Shown here: positions 40,963-49,543 of the stretch, piece after piece | How positions within the stretch are numbered: position 1 is the first letter of the stretch | Layout: every line of letters begins with the position of its first letter | Assembly (NCBI GenBank): GCA_021828185.1 | Contig: JAKASI010000005.1 | Coordinates: 37,603 to 101,602, forward strand | Origin: an archaeon | GTDB taxonomy: Archaea > Thermoproteota > Nitrososphaeria > Nitrososphaerales > UBA183 | Reading direction: 5' to 3' | Length of the DNA stretch: 64,000 nt | Made by a program: the position numbers and the translations under genes | Notes under the pieces: model-generated | Told to the model about the DNA's origin: nothing | Seen by the model: only the letters and a program-made list of their open reading frames with translations | Database searches by the model: none

Positions 40963-41529
40963 TCACTCGGGGGGCGCGTAGCAGCTTCTGCAGCGCGGCT
41001 CGTACATCTCCTTCCCGCCGACCACTATGGTGGGGGAATCCTTGGGGGCGGGCCTTCCTCCGATGAGCCGCTGGGTCCTCGTCGCCTCCTGGCCGCACAC
41101 GACGCAGACCGCGCTGAGATACCGCACCCTGTCGGCCCTGGCCGCCAGCTCCATGGTGGTCGGGAACGGCTCCGCCCTGAAGTTCAGGTTCAGGCCGCAG
41201 GCGATCACCCGCTTCGCTTCTGCGAGGCGGTCGAGCAGGCCGACGATCTCCACCGGGAAGAAGTTGACCTCGTCGACCCCTATGGCGTCGAGGCCATTGG
41301 AGTCGGTGATGCTCCTGATCTTGTCCAGCCCCTCCTTCGACGAAGAGACCGTGTAGGCGTCATATCGCAGCCCGTTGTGAGTGACCACCTGGGTGGCGCT
41401 GTACCGCTTGTCGAACGCAATCTTGAATATCGCGCCCTTCTTCTTCGCATAGACCTCCCTCTCGACCATGCGGATGAGCTCGGAAGTCTTGCCCGAGAAC
41501 ATTGGACCGATGATTACTTCGAGAGTCAA
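40963..41529 (-). CDS. tdk: Thymidine kinase (type II)
   Basis: A 188-residue thymidine kinase salvaging thymidine to dTMP. Walker A is GPMFSGKTSELIR, the Walker B-like region AIGVDEVNFFPVEIV, the lasso/zinc part CVVCGQEATRTQRLIGG with the second pair CRSC. TTG start with a minus-strand GATAAATCC box ~27 nt upstream. Next to a nucleoside phosphorylase, so the two may form a nucleoside salvage unit. Confidence 0.93.
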   Translation of the reverse strand: MTLEVIIGPMFSGKTSELIRMVEREVYAKKKGAIFKIAFDKRYSATQVVTHNGLRYDAYTVSSSKEGLDKIRSITDSNGLDAIGVDEVNFFPVEIVGLLDRLAEAKRVIACGLNLNFRAEPFPTTMELAARADRVRYLSAVCVVCGQEATRTQRLIGGRPAPKDSPTIVVGGKEMYEPRCRSCYAPPE

Positions 41530-41610
41530 CTTTCGCGGCCGCCCGCCGAGGAGGATTTATCGCTTCTCTTCTGAATGTTCTGCGGCCGAGTCTGGCATCG
41601 AGTGCCGGGC

Positions 41611-42930
41611 CTAGGCCGCGGCCAGGCAGTCCCCGCCCTCGTCAGCGAAAAGGCGGTCCACGCTCTGCCCCTTCCTTGCCACGAGGTAATTCCCCTGGGC
41701 GTTCCTCATCAGGACGAATGGCCTGGGCTGGCTGTGGAACGGCATGTTCATGACGAGCGAGTAGGCCCCGACGTCGCGGAACATCACCAGCTTCCCGGTC
41801 TCGGCGCCCCCGAGCCTTGACCTGCCCGAGGTTGGGAACACATCGAGCGGGTCGCAGAGCCTCCCGACCAGCACCACCTTCTCCGGGGAAGGTCTCCCTC
41901 CGGGGACGACCTCCACTGGGTACTCATGCCTCAAGAGAGCAGAGTCGAGGAGGACGTGGTACCCGGCGTCGATGTACACGTACCTCCCCTCCCCGAAGCT
42001 CTTGATGTTGACCACCCTGGAAACGAGCACGGTCGACTCGGCCGTCAGGAACCTTCCGCTCTCCGCGACGAGGGTGAACCTGTCACCGATGCTCTCCACC
42101 AGGCTGTTAAGCTGGCCCACAACCTTCCCGCCCAGCTCCTTGGGGGTTGGGACCCTTCTGCCGTAGGAGGCGGGGAGCCCCCCTCCTATGTCGAGGGTCT
42201 TCACCGGGAAGTTGCCGAGTTGCCTCCGCGCGTCCAGTATGAACGCCTCGAGCTTCTCAATGGCCTCGGCGTAGCACGACGGGTCTTCGATCTGGCTGCC
42301 GAGGTGGAAGTGGAACCCCTCGAACTGGAGGGACGGGGACCCAAGGAGCTTCTTCAGCACCTGGAACGCGCTGTCGGGGCTCCCTCCGTTGAACTGGAGC
42401 CCGAACTTCCCGTGCCCCAAGGATCCTCTCAGCTCCGCGTGGACGTGGACCTCCGGGTTTACCCTGATCATGGTATTGACGACCACGTCGGCCCTGGCAG
42501 CGGCCTCGACGAGGTTCATCAGCCCGTTGTTGCTCGCGACCACGACCTTCCTCACCCCCATCTTCAGCACCTCCTCGTATTCGGCCTCCGTCTCGGTGAT
42601 GCTCGTGTACATCACGTCGTCGGGGGAGCCGCCGCACTTCAGCAGGAAGAGCAGTTCGCTCGGGGCGGTAAGGTCGAACAGGATCCCCTCGCTCCTGAAG
42701 GTCTTGATCACCGACGGATTGAAGTTGGCCTTCACAGAATACGCCACCCTGAAGACTCCTTTGAACTCTGAGAACCCCTGCTCCATTTCGGTGACCTTCC
42801 TCCTCAGTGTGGCTTCGTCTATCAGAAAGTACGGAGTACCGTACTTTTCCGCTAGGCTGTAAAGATCTCTTTCTGTAAACCTCGGCGCCGCCACACCCGC
42901 CCTCGAGACGGGCTGCGTGCGAGTGTCCAC
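41611..42930 (-). CDS. PLP-dependent group IV decarboxylase (LysA/ornithine decarboxylase family)
   Basis: A ~439-residue fold-type III decarboxylase. The PLP Lys is in VFRVAYSVKANFNPSVI, FEGFHFHLGSQIEDPSCY is the usual second block, TLDIGGGLPASYG binds phosphate, and the active-site Cys loop reads VGRLCDPLDVF. Diaminopimelate decarboxylases usually have CESSD here, while ornithine-type enzymes have CDGxD, so substrate is uncertain. GTG 42930 (or TTG 42933) is chosen near a TTAAAAAG box at 42966-42973. Confidence 0.8.
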   Translation of the reverse strand: MDTRTQPVSRAGVAAPRFTERDLYSLAEKYGTPYFLIDEATLRRKVTEMEQGFSEFKGVFRVAYSVKANFNPSVIKTFRSEGILFDLTAPSELLFLLKCGGSPDDVMYTSITETEAEYEEVLKMGVRKVVVASNNGLMNLVEAAARADVVVNTMIRVNPEVHVHAELRGSLGHGKFGLQFNGGSPDSAFQVLKKLLGSPSLQFEGFHFHLGSQIEDPSCYAEAIEKLEAFILDARRQLGNFPVKTLDIGGGLPASYGRRVPTPKELGGKVVGQLNSLVESIGDRFTLVAESGRFLTAESTVLVSRVVNIKSFGEGRYVYIDAGYHVLLDSALLRHEYPVEVVPGGRPSPEKVVLVGRLCDPLDVFPTSGRSRLGGAETGKLVMFRDVGAYSLVMNMPFHSQPRPFVLMRNAQGNYLVARKGQSVDRLFADEGGDCLAAA

Positions 42931-43086
42931 CAACTTTTTGTTGTCCGCTCGTCGCGGAATTCGTCTTAAAAAGATATCCCCGCGCCGCGGAAATTCTTGT
43001 CTGCGTCGTGTCAACGTGTCGGGCCGCAGAGCAATCACGGCTCGATGTTCGCACTGTTCTAATCTGCCGCGATCGGCGCCGGCGCC

Positions 43087-43362
43087 ATGGGGAGGTTCTT
43101 CGTCTACATGCTCGCCTGTTCTGACGGTTCTCTCTACACAGGATACACGACCGACATTGAGCGTCGACTAGCTCAGCATCGCTCGGGGCGGGGTTCGAAG
43201 TACGTCGCTTCCCGTCTCCCAGTAGCCCTCGCCTACGTCGAGGAAGCGGGGAGCCTGAAGAGGGCGATGCAGAGAGAATACGAGATCAAGAACATGGGTC
43301 GGGAGAGCAAACTGCTCCTCTGCGGTGCCCAAAAAGAGAAGCCGAGGCCTAGCTCCCGCTAG
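43087..43362 (+). CDS. GIY-YIG nuclease family protein (UPF0213-like)
   Basis: A 91-residue single-domain GIY-YIG protein: FFVYMLACSDGSLYTGYTTD carries both signature strands, then IERRLAQHRSGRGSKYVASR with the conserved Arg and His, and LKRAMQREYEIKNM with the catalytic Glu. Such YhbQ-like proteins are small DNA nucleases of poorly known role. ATG start. Confidence 0.9.
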   Translation: MGRFFVYMLACSDGSLYTGYTTDIERRLAQHRSGRGSKYVASRLPVALAYVEEAGSLKRAMQREYEIKNMGRESKLLLCGAQKEKPRPSSR

Positions 43363-43399
43363 CCTCTGGCGACCGGTGGTACTTTCTGTGCGCTGATTC

Positions 43400-43762
43400 C
43401 TACTTTCCGACGACTATTTCGATCGAGGAGATGTTCCGCTGCTCTGGGCCTTCGCCAACGACCTCGGTGTTGATGCCGATGTCCTTGACTTTGAACTGAC
43501 CGTTGCCCAGCCTCTTGGTGACGATTTCTGCCACGTCCACCGCCCTGCTGATGGCCATCCCCCTCGCCTTGACCACCACTTCGCCGGCCTGGGCGAGCTG
43601 GATGAGCGCGCTCATGGCGTAGTTCATCACAGGCTTCTGGCCCACGAAGATATGGTTGTAGGGAGCTGACCTCTGCGGAGGTGCGTTCTGAACTGGTGCA
43701 CTGGTCTGTTCTGCGTCGTTGTGTCCCTCTGACTCGTTTGTGTCGGATTTCTTTTTTGGCAT
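43400..43762 (-). CDS. alba: Alba-family chromatin/RNA-binding protein
   Basis: A 120-residue Alba protein that coats DNA or RNA as dimers. A ~30-residue polar N-terminal tail precedes the domain HIFVGQKPVMNYAMSALIQL, followed by EVVVKARGMAISRAVDVAEI and VKDIGINTEVVG. The Lys of the usual KPxxNY is present. A minus-strand TATATAA box lies at 43797-43804, leaving a leader of ~10 nt. Confidence 0.95.
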   Translation of the reverse strand: MPKKKSDTNESEGHNDAEQTSAPVQNAPPQRSAPYNHIFVGQKPVMNYAMSALIQLAQAGEVVVKARGMAISRAVDVAEIVTKRLGNGQFKVKDIGINTEVVGEGPEQRNISSIEIVVGK

Positions 43763-43915
43763 TTCTGTGACCTTGTTCGGAACGGCGACTCTGTCGCGTA
43801 TATAATGCTACTGATGCGCAAGGAGCTCGTTCCGAGCCGACCCGGCACTGTCGGTTCGTCCCCGCGGCCGACGTCACGCCCGACCCCCCTCCGAGGACCG
43901 GGGCGAAGGCTTCGG

Positions 43916-44599
43916 TCACTCTACGAGCCTGAGGGTGACGTTCACTTCTCTGTCGGTCTTTTCGCCCAGAGAGACGGCGAACCTGTGTCCGAAGAGTTCG
44001 GACAGCATGTCGGCGGTCAGAACAGACTTCACTCTGCCACTCATCACCTTGTTCTCGGAGATGAACACAGGGTCGAGATGCTCATCGATCATCGCCCCTT
44101 CGTCGGCGAAGATCCAGACCTCCGCTGGATTCAGCTCCCGACCTGCCTCCAGGAACTTGGAAGCTTCGCTCTGGCTCAGCTTGCTGACGCTCTTCAGGTA
44201 GACGCTCTTCGAAGGAAGGCGAAGGACGCTGTCGAACTGGGCTTCGCCGCCGATGGCGCGGGCGGGGCTGGCCATGGCCCCCTTGGAACCGTCGCGGACG
44301 AAAACCGTGCGCAGGTACTGTTCTGCGCAGTTGACGATGTCCTGCCTCTGAAGAACGAGAGCGACCTCGCCCGGTGTCAGAACCTCCATCCTCAGCCTTT
44401 CGATTCCAGGCAGCAATGCCAACAGGTCGTCGGCCTTCGCTTTGGTCTTCCCCACACTCGTGTTGTATCTCTCAACTGCAGAGGACAGGGCGACGAGTGG
44501 AGAGGTGGCCATCCCAAGCCTGATGGCTGATACGGCAACGAACGGGAGGAGCTTCGTGATGAGCTCCCTGCGGGCCTGGGAGTCATCGGACTCGGTCAC
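43916..44599 (-). CDS. 227-residue protein of unknown function, paralog of the gene at 28792
   Basis: Matches the 28792 gene along its length: TKLLPFVAVSAIRLGMATSP, LNPAEVWIFADEG and DPVFISENKVMSGRVKSVL followed by MLSELFGHRF. No family recognised. GTG at 44599 is preferred because a minus-strand TCATATAGA box lies ~26 nt upstream and because the paralog also starts at the corresponding GTG (T-E-x-x). It is divergent from cassette 2 and shares its promoter region with operator site 3. Confidence 0.7.
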   Translation of the reverse strand: MTESDDSQARRELITKLLPFVAVSAIRLGMATSPLVALSSAVERYNTSVGKTKAKADDLLALLPGIERLRMEVLTPGEVALVLQRQDIVNCAEQYLRTVFVRDGSKGAMASPARAIGGEAQFDSVLRLPSKSVYLKSVSKLSQSEASKFLEAGRELNPAEVWIFADEGAMIDEHLDPVFISENKVMSGRVKSVLTADMLSELFGHRFAVSLGEKTDREVNVTLRLVE

Positions 44600-44711
44600 A
44601 ACCAAGATCGTTCTGGGAGTTCTATATGACGGTTGTCGTACTCCTGTTCGCCCACGGGCTGGACACGGGCCCTGCGCCTTCCCGGTTGCTCTGAGGAAAC
44701 GACAGGCACAG

Positions 44712-44727
44712 CCCGAACTCGTTCGGG
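44712..44727 (+). promoter_or_regulatory. Operator site 3, CCCGAACTCGTTCGGG, before hydroxylase cassette 2
   Basis: A 16-bp palindrome, perfect over 18 bp with the flanking G and C except the central two bases. It is centred ~20 bp upstream of the ATATAG box at 44737-44742, which is ~26 nt before the TTG of the 2Fe-2S subunit. The block GTTCGGGCAATC and the spacing to ATATAG recur at site 5. Position is that of an activator site. Confidence 0.75.
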
Positions 44728-44764
44728 CAATCGGAGATATAGCCGGGAGGGCAGAAACGGGTCG

Positions 44765-45466
44765 TTGAGCAGGAGAAGGAAGAATAGGGAGGTCCCTGCC
44801 GCCTCATCCGACAGAAGTCACATCGCTCCTTGGGAACCCTCGATGAGCAGGCGTGGCTTCCTCAAGGCGAGTATCGCCACGGGTACGCTGGCGGGGGTCA
44901 CAGTCGCAGCGATGGGCGGACAATCCGTGACCCAAGTCCTCGCCCAGTCGAGTCAGGCCACGCAGACCGAGGTGACCGACCCATTCGCAAAGCAGCAGAT
45001 CGTGATAAACGTCAACGGCAAAGACTACCACGTCCTGGTGGAGCCGAGGGACATGCTGGTGAACGTCCTGAGGGACGGTCTAGAGCTAACCGGGACCAAG
45101 AGGCCCTGCAACAGGATGGAGTGCGGAGGGTGCACCGTCCTGATCGACAACGTCCCCTACGAGGCATGCCAGTTTCCCGCTTTGCGCGCAGGGGGCGGGC
45201 AGAAGATTCTCACCATTGAGGCTGGACCCGAATATGATAAGGTGGTCGCCGCGCTGCAGACTGCGTGGGTGGACGCAGACGCGGGCCAGTGCGCGTTTTG
45301 CAGTCCGGGGTTCATAATGTCGGCAACCGCCCTCCTGAAAAGCAACCCGAACCCAACGGTGGACGATATCAAACAAGGCCTGAACGGGAACATCTGCCGC
45401 TGCGGCGCCTATCTGGCAATAATCGAGGCGGTGCAGAACGCAGCGACCGCCCTGGCGGGGACGTGA
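44765..45466 (+). CDS. Xanthine dehydrogenase-family [2Fe-2S] subunit with Tat signal (cassette 2)
   Basis: A 233-residue paralog of the 22471 gene. A ~26-residue polar leader precedes the Tat signal MSRRGFLKASIATGTLAGVT. Cluster motifs are CNRMECGGCTVL and CAFCSPGFIMSATALL with GNICRCGAY. TTG 44765 is chosen over ATG 44843 because of the ATATAG box ~26 nt upstream and because copy 1 also has a leader before its Arg pair. Exported with its partners, as in PaoABC-like enzymes. Confidence 0.9.
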   Translation: MSRRRKNREVPAASSDRSHIAPWEPSMSRRGFLKASIATGTLAGVTVAAMGGQSVTQVLAQSSQATQTEVTDPFAKQQIVINVNGKDYHVLVEPRDMLVNVLRDGLELTGTKRPCNRMECGGCTVLIDNVPYEACQFPALRAGGGQKILTIEAGPEYDKVVAALQTAWVDADAGQCAFCSPGFIMSATALLKSNPNPTVDDIKQGLNGNICRCGAYLAIIEAVQNAATALAGT

Positions 45467-45473
45467 TTAGAGA

Positions 45474-47840
45474 ATGAGTTCCAGTCCCTACACCGTCGAC
45501 CATCCGCTTGAACTGGTAGGCAACCCCAACCTGAACCGGCGGACCACCCCGGCCAGAGTGACGGGCCAGACCATATTCTCCAGCGACATTCTCCCGAAGC
45601 ACATCAACGCGAGTAGCTTCGTCTACATGGGATACGTGACCTGTCCGTACCCGGCGGCGAAGATCGTCAGCATCGACGTGAGCAAGGCAGAGGCTGCGGG
45701 ATTCGTCACAGTGACACAAGACGAACTCCCTCCCTATGACATGTACAGCGGTGGAAGGCCTTACTCCCCTCTCGGCGACAGAGGGACGGTCCTCTCGGCG
45801 GGCCAGCCGGTTGTGGCAGTGGGAGCACCTTCGCCCAACGAAGTCGAGGACGCGAAGAGCCTCATCAGCGTGGAGTTCGAGCCTCTTGCCTACGTCATGG
45901 ACCCGGAGGAAGCGCTGCAGCCGGGCGCCCCACAGCTTTGGCAGAATGGCAACTCCCCTTCGGCAGGGGTGGGAGAAGGTGGCGTGCCTGTGCCTTCGTC
46001 ACTGCACATCGAGTTCGGGGACGTGGAGAGCGCCTTCAGCGCTGCTGATGCCATAGTGGTGGAGACCACCCTCGAAACGCAGCTCCAACAGCACTTCGAC
46101 TTGGAGCCCGTAGGTGTGGTGGCCAACTGGGTGGGGGGGACGCTCTACGTCTATGACAAGGACACCTACGCGGCCTCGACAGCGAGGTCGCTGGCGGGCT
46201 ACTTCGGCATTCCGGCGACAAGCATTGTCGTAAGGAGTGCCCTGGGCGGCTACGAAGGAGGCAGCGCGCTGGGGAGCGTCTTTGGCAACAGCGCCTTTGA
46301 CAATCTAATCATAGCCTCCTTCATGTCCAAGAAGGCCGGGGCGGCCGTAAAGTGCGTCGATACCCGGTTCAACCACGCCCTCTACTCCACCAACCGCTTC
46401 CCGATCCGGGGGTACGTGAAGTTCGCCGGGACCAAAGACGGGAAGTTCACCGCCATGCAAGCGAGTCTCTACGTGAACGTGGGGGCGATGGGCGGTTCTC
46501 AGGGCTCGGACGCCGTTAGCGATTTCTACAACGCCTACGCGGTCCCGAACGTGCTGATTGATAGCATACCGGTGAACACAAACGCCTTCTACAAGGCCGC
46601 CTACATGCGGGACGTCGGCGAGAGCCAGGGGCACTTCATCCTGGAAAGTGCGGTGGACATGCTCGCCGAAAAGCTGGGGATTGACCCCCTGCAATTCAGG
46701 CTCAGCAACATGCGAGCCGGGGCCACCGCTGTGGACCCGGTGTCAAAGCTCCCCTACAGCGGATTCGGACAACCTGGAGCGACGAACAAGGCGAGCGCTG
46801 CGTTCGGCTGGTCCTCCAAGTGGCAGGGGTGGGGGACACCGAGCGCGGTCAACGGGACTCTCAGAAGGGGGGTCGGCATGGCCATCTTGAATGCTGCCAA
46901 GGGAAGCCCGTTCCCATTCACCACCGGCCAAATCCAGGTCAATCCAGACGGGACTGTGACCGTTTTCACTGGCCACACCGACCAAGGGGCGGGGACGAGC
47001 ACAGCCATCCCGATAATGGCCGCAGAGGCCCTGGGCCTGACCTCGCTGGACAACGTGAAGCTTGTGGCTTCGGACACGAGCCTGACGACCGACACTGGCA
47101 TAACCAACGGCAGCGTCTCTACCAGGAATGCGGGCCCGTCCTACATCCTCGCGGCCCAGGACGTCGCCAGACAGTGGTTCCCTATGGTAGCTCAGAAGCT
47201 AAATGCAGACTCGGCCAACCTGAACTTTGGAGGCGGCAACATCTACGACAAGACGAACCCAAGCAACTCCATCTCGTTCAAGGACGCGGCCGCTCTCCTT
47301 CCAGCCTCAATCAAGGGCTTCGGTAGGCTCTTCTTCCCGAGCAATGTCGCATTCCGCGTAGGCGGAATGAAGTTCGTAGAGGTGGAAGTGGACACGGAGA
47401 CCGCCGATGCGCGCGTGGTGAACTACGTCGGAGGAATCGACGCAGGCAAGATAATCTTCCCGAAGGGAGCCCAGAGCCAAGCGCGGGGTGGCTTCATCGG
47501 TCTAGGCATTGGCGAGGCCTTCTACGAAGAGCTTCTGAACGATACCTCCAAGGGTCTTCAGTACTCGGGCAGTTACCTCAACCCCAACTTCCTCGACCTG
47601 AAGGCACCTACGATAATGGAGGCCCCCGACAGCGCAGAGGGGGTCTGGGAAGAGTACATCGACCCAATCGGCCCCTTCGGTGCCAAGGGAATCGGGGAGC
47701 TGGTTCTAATCGGCGCGAGTGCAGCCATCGCCAACGCCATGAGCAATGCGCTCGGCGGATACAGGTTCACTAGCTTGCCCATCAGGAAGGAAGACATCGT
47801 GGCCGCTATCCAGTGGATGAAATCCCAGGGGAAACTCTAG
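45474..47840 (+). CDS. Molybdopterin-binding large subunit (cassette 2), intact
   Basis: The 788-residue catalytic subunit of the second molybdenum hydroxylase. N-terminal block RVTGQTIFSSDILP, the SAGQPVVAVGAPSPNEVEDA segment (where copy 1 has TAG), ALGGYEGGSALGSVFGN, AYMRDVGESQGHFILESAVD near the molybdopterin and the catalytic Glu in GAKGIGELVLIG. The YMRDVGESQGHF loop lacks AYxCSFR of CO dehydrogenase and looks closer to IorB or aldehyde oxidoreductase relatives. Substrate unknown. ATG start 7 nt after the 2Fe-2S gene. Confidence 0.92.
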   Translation: MSSSPYTVDHPLELVGNPNLNRRTTPARVTGQTIFSSDILPKHINASSFVYMGYVTCPYPAAKIVSIDVSKAEAAGFVTVTQDELPPYDMYSGGRPYSPLGDRGTVLSAGQPVVAVGAPSPNEVEDAKSLISVEFEPLAYVMDPEEALQPGAPQLWQNGNSPSAGVGEGGVPVPSSLHIEFGDVESAFSAADAIVVETTLETQLQQHFDLEPVGVVANWVGGTLYVYDKDTYAASTARSLAGYFGIPATSIVVRSALGGYEGGSALGSVFGNSAFDNLIIASFMSKKAGAAVKCVDTRFNHALYSTNRFPIRGYVKFAGTKDGKFTAMQASLYVNVGAMGGSQGSDAVSDFYNAYAVPNVLIDSIPVNTNAFYKAAYMRDVGESQGHFILESAVDMLAEKLGIDPLQFRLSNMRAGATAVDPVSKLPYSGFGQPGATNKASAAFGWSSKWQGWGTPSAVNGTLRRGVGMAILNAAKGSPFPFTTGQIQVNPDGTVTVFTGHTDQGAGTSTAIPIMAAEALGLTSLDNVKLVASDTSLTTDTGITNGSVSTRNAGPSYILAAQDVARQWFPMVAQKLNADSANLNFGGGNIYDKTNPSNSISFKDAAALLPASIKGFGRLFFPSNVAFRVGGMKFVEVEVDTETADARVVNYVGGIDAGKIIFPKGAQSQARGGFIGLGIGEAFYEELLNDTSKGLQYSGSYLNPNFLDLKAPTIMEAPDSAEGVWEEYIDPIGPFGAKGIGELVLIGASAAIANAMSNALGGYRFTSLPIRKEDIVAAIQWMKSQGKL

Positions 47841-47851
47841 GGTGAAATGAG

Positions 47852-48868
47852 ATGAGTTCTAACGAGCTGCAAAAGTTCGGATACCTGAAGGCATCGTCGG
47901 TCGGAGACGCCATCTCCATACTCGGCAGCTACGGCCCGAAGGCGAGAGTCGTCGCAGGAGGGACGGATATAATCGGCCAGATGAAGAACTCCATAACCAA
48001 CCTGACCCCCCAGTACTTGGTTGATATCTCGAGCCTGAACTTGAACTACGTGAGGTTCAGTCAGAGCGACGGCCTCAGAGTCGGGGGGACGACGCACCTA
48101 AGCGCGGTTGCCAGCGACGCCAATGTGAACTCCTACTTCGCCACTCTCGCTCAGGCGAGCAGCTCCGTGGGCTCGCCGCAGATAAGGAACCAGGCGACCA
48201 TTGCGGGGGACGTCCTGCAGGAGGTCTGGTGCTGGTACCTCAGGAACAACTACGACTGCTGGAGAAACGCCGGGAACGTGTGCTACGCGGCCCTGGGAGG
48301 GGACAACCGCTACTACCACAGCATCTTCGGCGGCAACCTCTGCTACGCCGTGCACGCTTCAGATGTTTCCACCGCGCTCTTCGCCCTGGACGCCGAGGCG
48401 AGCGTCGCGGGTCCAGACGGGACCTCGACCAGGACCATGGATCAGCTCATACAGGGAGTGACCGTCGTCGACGGCCTGGTGAAAGAAAACAGCGTCGGGT
48501 ACAACGAACTCGTCACCGAGTTCCACGTCCCATCTCTGCCCGCAGGTACGAAGAGTGCGTTCTACAAGGTCAGGGACAGAGGGTCCATAGACTTCGCCCT
48601 CGCAAGCGCCGCGGTACGGGCGACGTTCAACGGGAACACAGTCTCTGACGCGAGGGTGGTACTCGGCGGAGTGGCCAACAAGCCGCTGCGCGCCGGTGAC
48701 GCCGAGGGGTACCTCAACGGCCAGACGCTCACAGAAGATGTGATATCGGCGGCGGCTGACAAGGCACTCGGAGGCGCATCCCCGCTCACGGATGGGACCG
48801 GCAACACGTTCCGGGTAGAACTTGCCAAGGGCGCGGTCAAGAAAGCATTAAGAAGTCTGACCTCATAA
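47852..48868 (+). CDS. FAD-binding medium subunit (cassette 2)
   Basis: A 338-residue FAD subunit, the same length as copy 1. FAD motifs ARVVAGGTDIIGQMKNS and SPQIRNQATIAGDVLQEVWC; the Cys-rich CWYLRNNYDCWRNAGNVCYA is kept and could bind an extra cluster; the C-terminal domain has FALASAAVRATFNG and VVLGGVANKPLRAG. ATG start 11 nt after the large subunit, the same spacing as in copy 1. Confidence 0.9.
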   Translation: MSSNELQKFGYLKASSVGDAISILGSYGPKARVVAGGTDIIGQMKNSITNLTPQYLVDISSLNLNYVRFSQSDGLRVGGTTHLSAVASDANVNSYFATLAQASSSVGSPQIRNQATIAGDVLQEVWCWYLRNNYDCWRNAGNVCYAALGGDNRYYHSIFGGNLCYAVHASDVSTALFALDAEASVAGPDGTSTRTMDQLIQGVTVVDGLVKENSVGYNELVTEFHVPSLPAGTKSAFYKVRDRGSIDFALASAAVRATFNGNTVSDARVVLGGVANKPLRAGDAEGYLNGQTLTEDVISAAADKALGGASPLTDGTGNTFRVELAKGAVKKALRSLTS

Positions 48869-48878
48869 GGTTCATTTC

Positions 48879-49127
48879 ATGAGCGCGCCGGCAATCCCGA
48901 CAGCAACCGACGGCCAGGAAGAGCTCACGCTGCAGCAGATCACAGAGAGGCACAAGGACAGGTGGGTCGCCATGGTAGTCACCAAGCGTGACGGCAACCT
49001 CCAGCCGGTGGCAGGGAGGGTGGTGGCCATGGACGCCGACAGGTACCGGCTAAGGGAGTCCCTGGTAAAGTACACCGATGTCTGCATATTCTACACTGGT
49101 GAACCACCTTATCCAATCCTACTCTAA
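48879..49127 (+). CDS. 82-residue conserved cassette protein (copy 2)
   Basis: Near-match to the 26745 protein: ELTLQQITERHKDRWVAMVV, GRVVAMDADRYRLRESLVKY and TDVCIFYTGEPPYPILL. Of the cassette proteins these two look the most alike, so its function is probably under strong constraint. ATG start 10 nt after the FAD gene. It may be a chaperone or subunit of the hydroxylase; no function known. Confidence 0.78.
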   Translation: MSAPAIPTATDGQEELTLQQITERHKDRWVAMVVTKRDGNLQPVAGRVVAMDADRYRLRESLVKYTDVCIFYTGEPPYPILL

Positions 49128-49189
49128 TCGGGGTCGGCTTCACCAGGTTTCCGTCTGTCTTTGCAAGGCTGAGTGGGAGGAACAACAGC

Positions 49190-49534
49190 GTGAGGGAGTA
49201 CCGGGCCCTCGTAGATGCAGGTAGCGACTTCTGCCTCCTTCCGAAGGTGGACGCCTTCAGACTCGGCTATCCAGAGGCGGCCAACGACGACCTGATAGTC
49301 AGGTCTTACAACACCATGTTTTTCTCCACGCACAGCGGCTACGGGCAGGCTGCGTCCATCAGGATGGCGAAGGTGGAGATCGGGCGGCAGAGCTTCGAGA
49401 ACGTCGAGTTCCTTGCTTTCGACCTCCCACAGGTGACCGGTTTCGACGTGGTGCTCGGCGGGAGCCTACTCAAGTTCCTCACCCTCAGAATCGACTACCC
49501 CTCTGGACGCCTGGAAATCGCGAAGGTGGGGTGA
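49190..49534 (+). CDS. Retropepsin-like protein 1 (cassette 2), DAGS active-site motif
   Basis: A retropepsin-fold protein, 114 residues from GTG 49190. The active-site strand is REYRALVDAGSDFCLLP, keeping Asp and Gly (DAG for DTG/DSG), so it could be catalytic as a homodimer. The second motif is DVVLGGSLLKFLTLRID. Homology to copy 1 extends upstream in frame (FTRFPSVFARLSGRNNSV) to about 49127, but no ATG, GTG or TTG is available there: the position of the copy 1 TTG is CTA. The true start is therefore uncertain. Confidence 0.7.
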   Translation: MREYRALVDAGSDFCLLPKVDAFRLGYPEAANDDLIVRSYNTMFFSTHSGYGQAASIRMAKVEIGRQSFENVEFLAFDLPQVTGFDVVLGGSLLKFLTLRIDYPSGRLEIAKVG

Positions 49535-49543
49535 GCCGGCGGT

